From Rubrobacter calidifluminis (lineage in GTDB: Bacteria; Actinomycetota; Rubrobacteria; Rubrobacterales; Rubrobacteraceae), in NCBI RefSeq assembly GCF_028617075.1, contig NZ_JAQKGV010000004.1, positions 62,001-126,000 of the forward strand: DNA of 64,000 nt. The letters run 5' to 3'. Under the pieces are notes generated by a model, which ran no database searches, was not told the DNA's origin, and saw only the letters and a list, made by a program, of their open reading frames with translations. The translations under genes were made by a program, and so were the position numbers. Positions 1 to 9,466 of this stretch are shown in pieces (position 1 is the stretch's first letter; every line of letters starts with the position of its first letter).

Positions 1-629
1 CCGGAGGCGGCGGTCCAGCGGGCCGACTCGACGAGCCCCCGCCGCAGATACCAGGTGACGAGCGCTATTACGAAGAGTTGTCCGAAGACTATCCTGGTTC
101 CCGTAAGCCCGAAGGGTGCGAATATGAACGCCAGTACCAGAACGACGATCGGCCCCACGCTCCACGCCACCTGTGTGAGCCCCATCAGCCTGCCCCGGGC
201 TTTGCTCGGGGCGAACTCTCCGACCAGCGCGAGCGAGGTCGGCACGTCGGCCCCGACCGCGACTCCTATGAGCACGGTCCCGATGAACAGCAGCGGCGCG
301 TTGGCGGAGATGATGATCAGCAGAATGCCCAGCGCATAGACCAGGAGATCATACTGATATATACGCTTACGCCCGAAGAGATCCCCGAGCCGGCCGCCGA
401 TGAACGAGCCGATCGCCGCTCCTATGGCGTTGGGACCTATCGCCGCGAGTGCTCCGACCGCTGAACTGCTCAGGTGCAGGTGCTGCTGCCACAGCGCCAG
501 TCCAGAACCCAGCGCCACGATGGATCCTGCATCGAGATACGAGGCCATACCGGCGAGGATTGTCCATCTCCAGTGCTGGCGGGTTACCCGCTCGTCTACC
601 TTTCCGTTCCCTTCTTCAGGGCCAGACAT
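1..629 (-). CDS. MFS sugar-type transporter, 3' end cut by window edge
   Basis: The N-terminal 209 residues of a major facilitator superfamily porter are readable on the minus strand. After a polar start (MSGPEEGNGKVDERV) come hydrophobic helices and the MFS signature between helices 2 and 3, GGRLGDLFGRKR. Helix 4 (IGVAVGADVPTSLALVGEF) followed by KARGRLMG resembles sugar and organic-acid porters. The ATG at 629 was chosen because AAGGAAGGAG lies 7 bases upstream; an in-frame ATG at 665 has no such site. The gene follows the rhamnosidase gene in the same direction 107 bases away, so rhamnose or rhamnoside uptake is a reasonable inference, but the substrate is not shown by the sequence. Confidence 0.85.
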   Translation of the reverse strand, partial: MSGPEEGNGKVDERVTRQHWRWTILAGMASYLDAGSIVALGSGLALWQQHLHLSSSAVGALAAIGPNAIGAAIGSFIGGRLGDLFGRKRIYQYDLLVYALGILLIIISANAPLLFIGTVLIGVAVGADVPTSLALVGEFAPSKARGRLMGLTQVAWSVGPIVVLVLAFIFAPFGLTGTRIVFGQLFVIALVTWYLRRGLVESARWTAAS

Positions 630-736
630 AATCGACTCCTTCCTTTCCCCGGTCTCTTTCAACATGGAGGCCCGTCAAACCTTCTTGTACAGTGTTTTTG
701 TTGTCTCCTCCTTCCCCGAGGGCACGTGTGCCCTCG

Positions 737-3445
737 TCATTGGTTCGACGATGCGGTGAACTCGTACTCGCCGGATCCGACCTTCAGGGTGGTGTGGCCC
801 TTTCCTTTCTTCACCACCTCGATACCCTCGGCTTCCTGCAGGGGGATGCCGCCCTCCTCTATCCGGTCCGGTGCGGCGGGGAGATGTACGGTCGCGGTGG
901 TGTTGGGAGGAATGGATGCCCGCAGGCGGAACGTGCCGTCGGAGAGCTCCCAGGCGCTCGTGATCGGACCACGTACCGACTCGTAGGACGCGCGGGCCCA
1001 TCTCAGCTTCCCCCCGGGATGCGGACGGATCACGACATGCCCGTAGCCGGGCTCCGCGGCGTCGATGCCCGCCACGTACCTGTAGAGCCACTCGCCCACC
1101 GACCCCAGCGAGTAGTGGTTGAACGAGTTCATGTTGGGCGACTGGAAGCCTTTTCCCTCGGTCCAGCCGTCCCACCTCTCCCAGATGGTCGTCGCCCCGT
1201 GCTTTATGGTGTAGAGCCAGGATGGAAAGCTCTCCTGGTGCAGGAGCCGGTACGCGACGTCGGCGTGTCCCGTCTCCGTGAGAACGGGCAGGAGGTATCC
1301 TACGCCGGCGAACCCCGTGGAGAGGTGCCAGTCCTCCCGCTCGATCGCCGTAACCAGGTGTGAGGCCGCGCCCTCTCGTTTTTCGTCGGGCAGGAGATCC
1401 ATGTGCAGCGCCAGCGCGTAGGCCGTCTGTGTGTCGCCCCTTATCTTCCCTTCGGGGGTGACGTAAGCCTCGTTGAAGGCCCTCTTTATCTTCTCGAAGA
1501 GCTTTTCATACTTCGCGGCGTCCTCTTCTCTGCCGATAGCTTCTGCCATCTCGGCCATGAGCTTCGCGTCGTAGGCCCAGTAGGCGGTGGCGAGGAGCTC
1601 CCTCGGCGTGTCGTCGCCGAAGGGGGCGAGCCAGTCGCCGTAGTTGTTGTTGAGGCGGTTCTTGCGCAGGTAGTCCGGGTTGGCCTCGCGGATGTAGTCC
1701 ATCCAGCGTTCCATCGCTCCGTAGTGTGCTGAGATCATGCGGACGTCCCCATAGACCCGGTAGATGGTCCAGGGGACTATGATCCCGGCATCACCCCACG
1801 CCGGGGCTCCGTTGCGCAGGGTGACGACCCGGGGTGCGACGTCGGGGAAGCCACCCTCCGCTGACTGCCCATCGACGACGTCCCGCATCCACTTGGTGAA
1901 GAATGCCTGCACGTCGGCGTTGAAGGAGGCAGTACGGATGAAGACCTGGGCGTCACCCAGCCACCCGAGGCGTTCATCCCGCTGCGGGCAATCGGTCGGG
2001 ACCGAGAGGAAATTCCCCCTCTGACCCCAGACGATGTTGCTCTGCAAGCGGTTGACCGTCTCGTCCGAGCACTCGAAGCTGCCCACCAACGGTGTGTCGG
2101 AGTGGAGTACGCGCCCGGTCACGGCCTCTAGAGGGGGCTCTCCAGGATACCCGCTGACCTCGACGTAGCGGAAGCCGTGGAAGGTGAAACGCGGCTCGTA
2201 GACCTCCTCGCCCCCGCCTCGCAGGATATACGTGTCGGTCTGGCGGGCCGTGCGCAGGTTCTCGGTGTATATCGTGCCGTCGGGGTTCAGCACCTCGGCG
2301 TGGCGCAGCCTCACGCCGGTCCCCGCTTCTCCGCGCACCTTGAGCCGCACCCGCCCGACCATGTTCTGCCCCAGGTCGAAGACGTAGACACCGGGAGCGG
2401 GCTCGGTCACGGATTTCGCCCCTACTTCCTGGGTGACCCGGATCGGCTGGGAGGGCTCGGCTACGAGCATCTCGTCCCCGAGCTCTTCCGTTTTCACCGG
2501 AAACCACTCCGAATCGTCGAAGCCCGGCTCGTCCCAACCATCCATCTCCAGCCGGGCGTCGTAGCGCTCTCCCATGAGGAGGTCGGAGTGGAGGATGGGC
2601 CCGGTCGTGCTCCGCCACGAGCCGTCGGTTGTGAGGCTCTCCGTGGTGCCGTCTTCGTACTCGACGTTCAACCGGGCGAGGAACTGCGGCCTCTCTCCGT
2701 AGTGTGCTCCCCGGCGCTTGGGGTCGAAGCCGACGTACCCGCAGTACCAGCCGTCCCCCAATACGGCCCCGATGGCGTTCTCGCCCTCCCTCAACAACCC
2801 CGTGACATCGTAGGTCTGGTACTGGATGCGCCTGTGGTAATCCGTCCAACCAGGAGCCAGCTCGTGGTCTCCGATCCGCTCCCCGTTCAGATAGGCCTCG
2901 TAGAGTCCACGGGCGGTGGCGTAGAACCTCGCCCGCCGCACGGGTTTCTTGAGCGTGAACGTTCTCCTCAGGTACGGCGACGGAGCGAGTCCTGCGGCCA
3001 CCTCGTCGAACTTCTCTCCGGTGGGGGGTTCGTGCGCCGCGGAAGGGTCTTCTCCCAATCCTATCCAGCAGCACCCCCAGTCCATACTCTCGAGAAGACC
3101 GGTCTCCCAGTACGAAACATCACTCCATCCAGAGGGCTCCCCGTTTTCGTCCCAGACGCGCACCCTCCAGAAGTACCGCGTGCCGGAGACGAGGTGCGGA
3201 CCCTCGTAAGTGGCGAGCGGAGCATCCGTCTCCACCCTGCCGCTATCCCAGAGAAGAGAACTTTCTCCAGCTGTGAAGTCTTCTCTCTTCCCAGCCACCT
3301 GAACCTGATACGTGCTCTGTCTCTTCCCCCTCCCGGATGCCTCCAGACGCCAGCTCAGTACGGGTGCCGGGTCGTCCACGCCAAGCGGCTCGACCAACCC
3401 CCCACACCTCAACCCCACCGGTACCAGATCTGACACCTTCCCCAC
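737..3445 (-). CDS. alpha-L-rhamnosidase, GH78 family
   Basis: The 902-residue length is typical of GH78 enzymes that remove terminal L-rhamnose from glycosides. The N-terminus carries a fibronectin-like module (residues about 20-115), then the rhamnosidase N domain with the LNGERIGDHELAPGWTDY segment, then the (alpha/alpha)6 catalytic domain. The catalytic cluster DCPQRDERLGWLGDA (about residue 485) and TTIWERWDGW (about 753) contain the acidic residues conserved in the family. No signal peptide is visible, so the enzyme is probably cytoplasmic and acts on imported rhamnosides, which fits the MFS gene behind it. The start is a GTG with AGGAGG only 2 bases upstream; a second GTG four codons downstream has 11-base spacing, so the exact start is uncertain. 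Confidence 0.95.
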   Translation of the reverse strand: MGKVSDLVPVGLRCGGLVEPLGVDDPAPVLSWRLEASGRGKRQSTYQVQVAGKREDFTAGESSLLWDSGRVETDAPLATYEGPHLVSGTRYFWRVRVWDENGEPSGWSDVSYWETGLLESMDWGCCWIGLGEDPSAAHEPPTGEKFDEVAAGLAPSPYLRRTFTLKKPVRRARFYATARGLYEAYLNGERIGDHELAPGWTDYHRRIQYQTYDVTGLLREGENAIGAVLGDGWYCGYVGFDPKRRGAHYGERPQFLARLNVEYEDGTTESLTTDGSWRSTTGPILHSDLLMGERYDARLEMDGWDEPGFDDSEWFPVKTEELGDEMLVAEPSQPIRVTQEVGAKSVTEPAPGVYVFDLGQNMVGRVRLKVRGEAGTGVRLRHAEVLNPDGTIYTENLRTARQTDTYILRGGGEEVYEPRFTFHGFRYVEVSGYPGEPPLEAVTGRVLHSDTPLVGSFECSDETVNRLQSNIVWGQRGNFLSVPTDCPQRDERLGWLGDAQVFIRTASFNADVQAFFTKWMRDVVDGQSAEGGFPDVAPRVVTLRNGAPAWGDAGIIVPWTIYRVYGDVRMISAHYGAMERWMDYIREANPDYLRKNRLNNNYGDWLAPFGDDTPRELLATAYWAYDAKLMAEMAEAIGREEDAAKYEKLFEKIKRAFNEAYVTPEGKIRGDTQTAYALALHMDLLPDEKREGAASHLVTAIEREDWHLSTGFAGVGYLLPVLTETGHADVAYRLLHQESFPSWLYTIKHGATTIWERWDGWTEGKGFQSPNMNSFNHYSLGSVGEWLYRYVAGIDAAEPGYGHVVIRPHPGGKLRWARASYESVRGPITSAWELSDGTFRLRASIPPNTTATVHLPAAPDRIEEGGIPLQEAEGIEVVKKGKGHTTLKVGSGEYEFTASSNQ

Positions 3446-3705
3446 GACCTCCTGTAACCTTGCCTACAGTATGATCTTTTTGATGGTCTTTATATATCGT
3501 TTATGTCCCCAAATCCCCCACAGATTATTATTTTCGATCATTATTAGCACAGCTGGTGTGCGGGTGCAAGCGAAGCCTGATCGGGGGGATTGATCCTTGC
3601 TGGTGCGGGTGGGATGAACTCTTTGGTTAGTGCGGTCATGGTGAAAGGATGTGAATCGGAGGTGATGAGGACAGATGTCCCGGGGGGCATCTCGGGAGGG
3701 CTGTC
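3446..3705. other. gene-free AT-rich upstream region of the rhamnosidase gene
   Basis: This stretch between the rhamnosidase start and the tRNA-Ala terminator has no convincing gene. Positions about 3470-3550 are markedly AT-rich for this genome and hold TATATA-like and AATAATAAT runs, as expected of a promoter for the minus-strand rhamnosidase gene. I could not assign a -35/-10 pair with confidence. A short open frame running from 3590 into the tRNA gene is a shadow. Confidence 0.5.
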
Positions 3706-3730
3706 AAAACCCCCGGAAGGCTCCGGGGGC
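3706..3730 (-). terminator. Rho-independent terminator after tRNA-Ala
   Basis: An 8-bp perfect stem (CCCCCGGA/TCCGGGGG, 3710-3717 with 3722-3729) with a 4-base loop is followed on the minus strand by TTTT. It lies 46 bases beyond the 3' end of the tRNA-Ala gene and should end that transcript. Confidence 0.8.
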
Positions 3731-3776
3731 TTGCCGTTACGGTGGAGAATCTGGTTAATTTACCGGGATTTTCGAG

Positions 3777-3849
3777 TGGACCCGACGAGACTCGAACTCG
3801 TGACCTCCGCCATGCGAAGGCGGCGCTCTCCCAGCTGAGCTACGGGCCC
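3777..3849 (-). tRNA. tRNA-Ala (anticodon CGC)
   Basis: The minus strand folds into a 73-base cloverleaf. The acceptor arm is GGGCCCG/CGGGTCC with one G-U pair, the D-stem is GCTC/GAGC, the anticodon stem CCGCC/GGCGG has loop TTCGCAT giving anticodon CGC, and the T-arm ACGAG/CTCGT has loop TTCGAGT. The discriminator base is A. CCA is not encoded. It decodes GCG, a frequent codon in this GC-rich DNA. Confidence 0.95.
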
Positions 3850-3906
3850 AGGATGCGGTTATCCTAACACAGAACCGGAGATCCATCAGGGGATTCGGAG
3901 AGAACG

Positions 3907-3940
3907 AAAAGGGCTGGGAGAGGGATCCCTCTCCCAGCCC
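3907..3940 (-). terminator. Terminator of the SpoIID-like gene
   Basis: Positions 3911-3940 form a perfect 30-base palindrome (arm GGGCTGGGAGAGGGA) and on the minus strand are followed by TTTT. It lies about 150 bases past the stop of the SpoIID-like gene and upstream of the tRNA-Ala gene, so it should separate the two transcripts. Apart from it I see nothing in 3850-4089. Confidence 0.75.
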
Positions 3941-4089
3941 CGCTGCGACAATACGCCGCAGCACATGACTATGCCGGAAAGCCTATGTCAACCTCTCCTG
4001 TCCATCGGACCTTACCTCCCACTCGGAGGAGCAGTTCCTGTAAATAAAGATACCCGGGTGGTGTGGGGCTCAAACATGGGGGGTGGGGT

Positions 4090-5328
4090 TCAGCCGCCCC
4101 TGCACGCGGCTCCAAAGGAGACGCGTGCGCTGGGGAGTGATGTGGCGTGGTAGATCGAGCCGTCGGCGCGGATCAGATCCCCGGGGGAGAAGGCGTAGCG
4201 CACGGCGTACTCGCCGGAGACGATTCTTTTGCCCTGCGTTCCGTCCACCTCGACCTTCGTGACCCTGCCGGAGGGGGAGCGGCCGAGTACCCGCACGCCG
4301 GTTATGGCGCCGATGCCGAGGCCTGGGGAGCTCCACGGCGAGATCGTGCCGCTCCAGCGCATCCAGGGCGAGCCGCCGATCGCGTCGTACGGCTGCCCGG
4401 CGGAGGTCGTGTCCTTCATCGCCTTCAGGTAGGGTTCCGGCCCGAAGACGTAGGAGGAAGCCTCGGTGTAGCCACCGTCGGAGGAGTAGTAGAAGGCCTT
4501 TATGGGGTTGCCGGCGTACGTCGCCACGACCCCGCGCGTCCTGGATACCGCGTAGTTCGTCGAGGGAGTTTCGGAGGAGGCTCCGAGGTACCTCTCGTCG
4601 CTCCCGGTGAGGTCGAAGACCCTCGCGTGGGCCTCCAGCGCCGAACGGGCGTAGGAGCGGCTCGCGACCGCCTGGGCCTCGAGCGCGGCCCGGGGCCAGG
4701 AGGGAGGCATCTCGTTCGGGACGACCCCCCTCACGTACCCCTCCAGTCCGAGCCGGTTCACCAGGTAGAAGCTCCCGCCGGAGACTCTGACTACGAAAGA
4801 GCCCCGGTAACTACTGCCAGCGTAGCGCAGGAACCCTCCCGAGGCTCGCCGGAAGACGATCGGACCCCGGTAATCGCCGAGCGTCCTGCCGGAGGAGAAG
4901 TTCGTGACCCGATAGAGCCCTTTGCTCGTCAGGTACCCGACCCGGTAGTCGCCGGGACCGAGCGTGAGGGAGACGCCGGTCCCGGACGGGGCGAGCCTCG
5001 CCGTGCTACCCGGGGTGACCTGGATGGTGTAGGTTTGCCCGATGGATCTCTTCGCCAGCAGCACCCGCACCAGCGGGTCGTTCCCGTATCCTGTGAGGCG
5101 GACGCCGTGGTAGTAGGCTTTTACGATCCGCGCATAGCCCTGGCCTGAGACGGCCCGCCCGTAGGCGCCGTACTGGGAGAGGCCGACCCCGTGTCCGTAG
5201 CCCGACCCGCAGACCGGGATGCCGGTCGTAGCCCGTACAGGGACTGAGACCTGGAGGGTGAACAGGGCCGAAGCGAGCAGGGTGATCGCCGTCAGGGCCG
5301 CGGCTCCCGGGCGGGGGATGGGTTTCAT
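4090..5328 (-). CDS. SpoIID/LytB-domain secreted protein
   Basis: A 412-residue protein with a signal peptide (short basic start, then AAALTAITLLASALFTLQV). It has the SpoIID/LytB hallmark LEGYVRGVVPNEMPPSWP followed by AALEAQAVASRSYA; in SpoIID the glutamate of the NEMP motif is catalytic for cleaving peptidoglycan glycan strands. The glycine-rich GYGHGVGLSQYGAYG motif lies near the N-terminus, about residue 43 of the mature-side region. A role in cell-wall remodelling outside the membrane is likely. I chose the ATG at 5328 rather than 5343 because AGAGGA sits 6 bases before it and it begins a cleaner signal peptide. It is a single-gene transcript with its own terminator. Confidence 0.88.
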   Translation of the reverse strand: MKPIPRPGAAALTAITLLASALFTLQVSVPVRATTGIPVCGSGYGHGVGLSQYGAYGRAVSGQGYARIVKAYYHGVRLTGYGNDPLVRVLLAKRSIGQTYTIQVTPGSTARLAPSGTGVSLTLGPGDYRVGYLTSKGLYRVTNFSSGRTLGDYRGPIVFRRASGGFLRYAGSSYRGSFVVRVSGGSFYLVNRLGLEGYVRGVVPNEMPPSWPRAALEAQAVASRSYARSALEAHARVFDLTGSDERYLGASSETPSTNYAVSRTRGVVATYAGNPIKAFYYSSDGGYTEASSYVFGPEPYLKAMKDTTSAGQPYDAIGGSPWMRWSGTISPWSSPGLGIGAITGVRVLGRSPSGRVTKVEVDGTQGKRIVSGEYAVRYAFSPGDLIRADGSIYHATSLPSARVSFGAACRGG

Positions 5329-5487
5329 GCAGGGTCCTCTCATATGCTCGTCTCTGGTCTCTCACTGAGCTTTTCGGTTGCGCAGGAAGATTGCTTTAGC
5401 TTTCGGCCATGGATAATTCGTGTTCCGGCGTGCTAAGATGCCCGGGTTTTACGGGGTTTCGTCCGGAGGCGGGAGGTTTCGGGTCGT

Positions 5488-6888
5488 ATGAGTGAAGACA
5501 GGGTAGGGGTCGAGTCGTTCGGTTACAGGCAGGAGCTCAAGCGCTCGCTGGGGCTGTGGGATCTCGTGATCTACGGCCTCATATTCATGGTCCCGATAGC
5601 CCCCTTCGGGATCTTCGGGAGCGTCTACGCCATCTCCAAGGGCATGGTCGCCCTCGCCTACGTCATCGGAATGGTCGGGATGGTGTTCACCGCGATGAGC
5701 TACTCCGAGATGTCGCGGGCCTTCCCGCTCTCGGGTTCCGTCTACACCTACGTGGGGCGCGGGATCGCCCAGCCACTGGGGTTCCTCGCCGGGTGGGGGA
5801 TACTCCTCGACTACATCCTCGTGCCCACGTTGCTCTACGTGGTCTCCGGGGCCGCGATGCAGAGCGTGATCCCCGGCGTCCCGATCTGGGCGTGGGTGCT
5901 CGCGTTCATCGTCTTCAACACGATCATCAACTACCTGGGCATCGAGATGACCGCCCGAACCAACCGCATCATGCTCGTCGCCGAGCTCATCGTGCTGGCG
6001 ATCTTCCTCGTCTTCGGCATCCTGGCGATCGCCTCGGGCAGAGGCGGGGTGCACTTCTCGTTCGATCCGCTCTACGATCCCGGGAGGTTCTCGCTGCACC
6101 TGGTCTTCGGCGCCGTCTCGGTCGCGGTGCTGAGCTTCCTCGGCTTCGACGGGATCTCGACGCTCGCCGAGGAGAACCGGGAGGACGCACGGCAGATAGG
6201 GCGTTCGATCCTGCTCGCGCTCTTCCTCGCGGGGGCGCTCTTCATAGTGCAGACGTGGGTGGCGGCACTCCTGGTCCAGAACCCCCAGCACCTGATCAAC
6301 ACCCCCTCGGCGCAGGACAGCGCCTTCTACGACGTCGCGGGCTTCGCCGGCGGACGCTGGCTCGGTGTACTCACCGCTGTGGCTACCGCCGTGGCGTGGG
6401 GTTTCGCCAACGCGCTCGTGGCTCAGGCGGCCACCTCCCGGTTGCTCTACAGCATGGCCCGCGACGGGCAGCTGCCGCGGATCCTCTCGCGCGTCCATCC
6501 GCGCCGGCGGGTGCCGGAGAACGCCATGTTCCTGGTGGCGGGCGTCTCCGTCGTCGTGGGGCTGTGGGCCTCGGCGCAGAGCAACGCCATCACGCTCCTC
6601 AGCACGCTGGTCAACTTCGGGGCGCTCTTCGCCTTCTTGCTTTTACACACATCGGTCATCTACTACTTCGTGGTGCGCCGGCACAGCGGGAGGTGGGGGA
6701 GGCACCTCCTCTCCCCGGCGATAGGGCTCGTGATCATCGGCTACGTCCTCTCGCAGGCGTTCCCCTCGGCGAAGACCGTGGGGCTCATCTGGCTCGCGAT
6801 AGGCGTCGTCGTGGTGATCGTACTCAGGATGACGGGAAGGCGGGTCGAGCTCTCCGGGCTCTCCGACGGTCAGGAAGGGAAGGAATAG
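5488..6888 (+). CDS. APC-family amino acid permease
   Basis: A 466-residue integral membrane protein with about 12 hydrophobic helices. The N-terminal LKRSLGLWDLVIYGLIFM leading into PFGIFGSVYAISKGMVALAY and the mid-protein FLGFDGISTLAEENR are typical of the amino acid-polyamine-organocation superfamily, as is ATSRLLYSMARDGQLP in the second half. It should import an amino acid or amine by proton symport; the substrate cannot be read from sequence. The formamidase gene starts 3 bases after its stop, so the two are probably co-transcribed and may serve uptake and deamidation of a nitrogen source. The ATG follows a GGCGGGAGG-type site. Confidence 0.9.
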   Translation: MSEDRVGVESFGYRQELKRSLGLWDLVIYGLIFMVPIAPFGIFGSVYAISKGMVALAYVIGMVGMVFTAMSYSEMSRAFPLSGSVYTYVGRGIAQPLGFLAGWGILLDYILVPTLLYVVSGAAMQSVIPGVPIWAWVLAFIVFNTIINYLGIEMTARTNRIMLVAELIVLAIFLVFGILAIASGRGGVHFSFDPLYDPGRFSLHLVFGAVSVAVLSFLGFDGISTLAEENREDARQIGRSILLALFLAGALFIVQTWVAALLVQNPQHLINTPSAQDSAFYDVAGFAGGRWLGVLTAVATAVAWGFANALVAQAATSRLLYSMARDGQLPRILSRVHPRRRVPENAMFLVAGVSVVVGLWASAQSNAITLLSTLVNFGALFAFLLLHTSVIYYFVVRRHSGRWGRHLLSPAIGLVIIGYVLSQAFPSAKTVGLIWLAIGVVVVIVLRMTGRRVELSGLSDGQEGKE

Positions 6889-6891
6889 AGG

Positions 6892-7827
6892 ATGAGTATG
6901 GCGCAGCAGGCTTACACGGTGGATCACGTCGTCCCGCGGGACCAGGTCGTCTTCAGCTTCGGGCCCGAGATGAAGCCCGTGCTCGAGGTGTCCCCGGGAG
7001 AGGTCGTGACCTTCGAGACGCAGGACTGCTTCTCCGGGCAGATACGGAGCGAGGGCGATCTGGTGACCGACATAGACTTCTCGCGCGTCAACCCGGCCAC
7101 CGGGCCGGTCGCGGTGCGCGGTGCGGAGCCGGGGGACAGCCTGATCGTCGAGATCCTCGACATCCGGACCGCCGGGCAGGGGGTCGCGACGATCATCCCC
7201 GGCTACGGTCAGCTCATAGACCTGGTCGACGCACCGGTGACGAAGATCCTGCCGGTGGAGGACGGCATCGTGCGCTTCGACGACCGGATAAGCTTCCCCG
7301 CCAGGCCGATGGTCGGGGTGGTGGGGGTCGCCACCGGCGGCGAGACGCTCGAGAACGCCCTGCCCGGCAGGCACGGCGGCAACCTCGACGATCACCTGCA
7401 CGGTGTCGGGACGAAGATCTACTTCCCCGTCCGCCAGCGGGGAGCGATGTTCGCCGTGGGGGACATGCACGCGAGCATGGGCGACGGCGAGATCTGCGGC
7501 ACCGGCATCGAGATAGCCGGGGAGGTGACCGTGCGCTTCGATCTCCTCGAGGGCCGGCATGCGAACTGGCCGGTCTCCGAGACCAGGGACGCCTGGATCT
7601 CGCACGGAACCGCCCCGGATTACCCGGAGGCGATGCGCGAGGCGTGCCGGGAGGCGGCCGCCCTCCTGCGTTCGCAGTGGGGGATGAGCTACGAGGACGC
7701 CTTCATCTTCCTCAGCGTGCGGGCCGACGTGGGGGTGGCACAAGCCTGCAAGCCGTCTCCCTTCGCGAGCATCGCCCGCGTCGTCGTGCCGAAGCTGGAG
7801 GCGCTGCCGGGCCCGTTCCGGCTCTAG
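6892..7827 (+). CDS. acetamidase/formamidase family hydrolase
   Basis: A 311-residue member of the FmdA/AmdA family, which hydrolyse short-chain amides to ammonia and the carboxylate. Diagnostic segments are GEVVTFETQDCFSGQI, VNPATGPVAVRGAEPGD, NALPGRHGGNLD and GDMHASMGDGEICGTGIE, the last containing conserved acidic and histidine residues. A second in-frame ATG lies two codons in. It is placed directly behind the APC permease gene, which suggests joint use of an amide or amino compound. Its last four bases overlap the end of the convergent TM2-like gene. Confidence 0.92.
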   Translation: MSMAQQAYTVDHVVPRDQVVFSFGPEMKPVLEVSPGEVVTFETQDCFSGQIRSEGDLVTDIDFSRVNPATGPVAVRGAEPGDSLIVEILDIRTAGQGVATIIPGYGQLIDLVDAPVTKILPVEDGIVRFDDRISFPARPMVGVVGVATGGETLENALPGRHGGNLDDHLHGVGTKIYFPVRQRGAMFAVGDMHASMGDGEICGTGIEIAGEVTVRFDLLEGRHANWPVSETRDAWISHGTAPDYPEAMREACREAAALLRSQWGMSYEDAFIFLSVRADVGVAQACKPSPFASIARVVVPKLEALPGPFRL

Positions 7828-8030
7828 CGGACCGGGTTCTTTCTGGCGTAGCTGTAGGCGGTGTAGGCTGAGACGACGTGAGCGACCCACCCGAGGAGGC
7901 CGCCCGTCCCGATCCAGAGCCCGGGCGTGATGATCAGCCACAGGATACCCGCGAGGATGCGCCCGTTGTAGAACTGGCCCACCCCCGGGATGATGAGGCT
8001 CAAGACCGCCGCAAGCCCCGGATCGCGCAT
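7824..8030 (-). CDS. small TM2-like membrane protein
   Basis: A 68-residue protein with a short polar start (MRDPGLAAV), then LSLIIPGVGQFYNGRILAGILW and a second helix. The PGxGQFYNGR turn between two helices is the hallmark of TM2-type small membrane proteins of unknown function. It lies downstream of the methylcitrate operon on the same strand, 23 bases after the prpD stop, and overlaps the 3' end of the convergent formamidase gene by 4 bases. No role in propionate metabolism is implied. Confidence 0.75.
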   Translation of the reverse strand: MRDPGLAAVLSLIIPGVGQFYNGRILAGILWLIITPGLWIGTGGLLGWVAHVVSAYTAYSYARKNPVR

Positions 8031-8053
8031 GCGCCGTACTCTACCACACCCGT

Positions 8054-9466
8054 CTACAGCGCGAGCAGACCCATCAGCTCGTCGACCGGGGTCTCCTCGA
8101 GCCGCTCCTGTCCTGAGAAGAGCTCTTCGACGGCCGAGAGCTTCTTCCTCGGGAGCCGGGTCGCGGCGTTGGCGCGGAACTTCTCCTGTAGCAGCGGGAT
8201 GCCCTCCTTCCTGCGGCGGCGGTGGCCGATGGGGTACTCGACCTCGACCCTCTGCGTCGAGGTGCCGTCGCGGAAGAAGACCTGCACGGCGTTCGCGATC
8301 GAGCGCTTCTCGGGGTCGAGGTAGTCCCGGCTGTAGCGCTCATCCTCTTTCACGGTCGTCTTCGTCCGCAGCTCGTCTATGCGGGGGTCTTCGGCGAAGG
8401 AGTCCTCGTAGGAGTCGGCGGTGATCTCGCCGAAGATCAGACCGACGGCCGTGATGTACTGGATGCAGTGGTCGCGGTCGGCCGGGTTGTTGAGCGGCCC
8501 CTCCTTGGCGATGATCCTCATCGCAGGCTCCTGCGTGGTGATCTCGACGCGCTCGATCTCCTCCAGCCGATCCCTCACCTCCGGGTGCAGCCGGAGGGCG
8601 GCCTCGGCCGCGGTCTGGGCGTGGAACTCGGCGGGGAAGGAGATCTTGAAGAGCACGTTCTCCATGACGTAGCTCTCGAACGGGCGGGCGAGCTTTATCT
8701 CCCTCCCCCCGAAAAGAGCGTCCTGGAAGCCCCACCCTTCGGCGGAGAGCGCCTTCGGGTAGCCCATCTCGCCACAGATGGCCATCATCGCGAGCCTCAC
8801 CCCGCGGCTCGTGGCGTCCCCGGCGGCCCAGGACTTCCGGCTGCCGACGTTCGGCGCGTGGCGGTAGGTGCGCAGCGGCCCGCCGTCTATGAACGCCCCG
8901 GAGACGGCGCTCTCGACCTCCTCGCGCCCGCCGCCGAACAGGCGCGTCGCCACCGCCGCTGAGGCCACCCGCACCAGCAGCACGTGGTCGATGCCCACCC
9001 GGTTGAAGGCGTTCTCGAGCGCCAGGACGCCCTGTATCTCGTGCGCCTTTATCGCCGCGGATAGCACGTCGCGCACGTAGAGGGGCTCCCTGCCCTCCGC
9101 GCGCCTCCTGCGGCTCAAATGGTCGGAGACGGCCAGGATCGCGCCGAGGTTGTCCGAGGGGTGACCCCACTCGGCGGCGAGCCAGGTGTCGTTGTAGTCG
9201 AGCCAGCGGATGGAGGCGCCGATGTCGAAGGCGGCCTTCACGGGGTCGAGCTCGTGGGGGGTCCCCGGCACCCGCGCGCCGTGCGGGACGGCCGTCCCCG
9301 GCACCGCCGGCCCGAGCAGCTTGGCGCACTCCGGATAGCGCAGCGCGAGGAGGGCGCAGCCCAAAGAGTCCATCAGGCAGTAGCGGGCGGTCTCGCGCGC
9401 GAGCGGACTACCCGGCTCGTAGGTGCAGACGTACTCCGAGATCCGCTCGATTACCTCATCCGCCAT
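8054..9466 (-). CDS. prpD: 2-methylcitrate dehydratase (MmgE/PrpD family)
   Basis: A 470-residue MmgE/PrpD-fold enzyme. It should dehydrate 2-methylcitrate to 2-methyl-cis-aconitate. Family features include the N-terminal [21 protein letters not shown], the substrate-site stretch [20 protein letters not shown] and the C-terminal [13 protein letters not shown]. It is the last prp gene of the operon: its ATG comes directly after the prpC stop, and GGAGGAG within the end of prpC serves as ribosome site. The neighbours make the propionate role firm; without them MmgE/PrpD proteins are hard to assign. Confidence 0.93.
   Translation of the reverse strand: MADEVIERISEYVCTYEPGSPLARETARYCLMDSLGCALLALRYPECAKLLGPAVPGTAVPHGARVPGTPHELDPVKAAFDIGASIRWLDYNDTWLAAEWGHPSDNLGAILAVSDHLSRRRRAEGREPLYVRDVLSAAIKAHEIQGVLALENAFNRVGIDHVLLVRVASAAVATRLFGGGREEVESAVSGAFIDGGPLRTYRHAPNVGSRKSWAAGDATSRGVRLAMMAICGEMGYPKALSAEGWGFQDALFGGREIKLARPFESYVMENVLFKISFPAEFHAQTAAEAALRLHPEVRDRLEEIERVEITTQEPAMRIIAKEGPLNNPADRDHCIQYITAVGLIFGEITADSYEDSFAEDPRIDELRTKTTVKEDERYSRDYLDPEKRSIANAVQVFFRDGTSTQRVEVEYPIGHRRRRKEGIPLLQEKFRANAATRLPRKKLSAVEELFSGQERLEETPVDELMGLLAL

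Noticed and set aside
3590-3838. 82-codon open frame over the tRNA-Ala region
   Set aside because: It runs through the tRNA gene and its terminator, with no ribosome site and no recognisable protein pattern.
4090-5328. True sporulation gene spoIID
   Set aside because: The domain is SpoIID/LytB-like, but no other sporulation gene is near and the family is common in non-sporulating actinobacteria.
5556-7871. 771-codon frame over the permease and formamidase genes
   Set aside because: Arg/Gly/Pro-rich out-of-frame shadow typical of high-GC DNA; the real genes are in other frames with clear domains.
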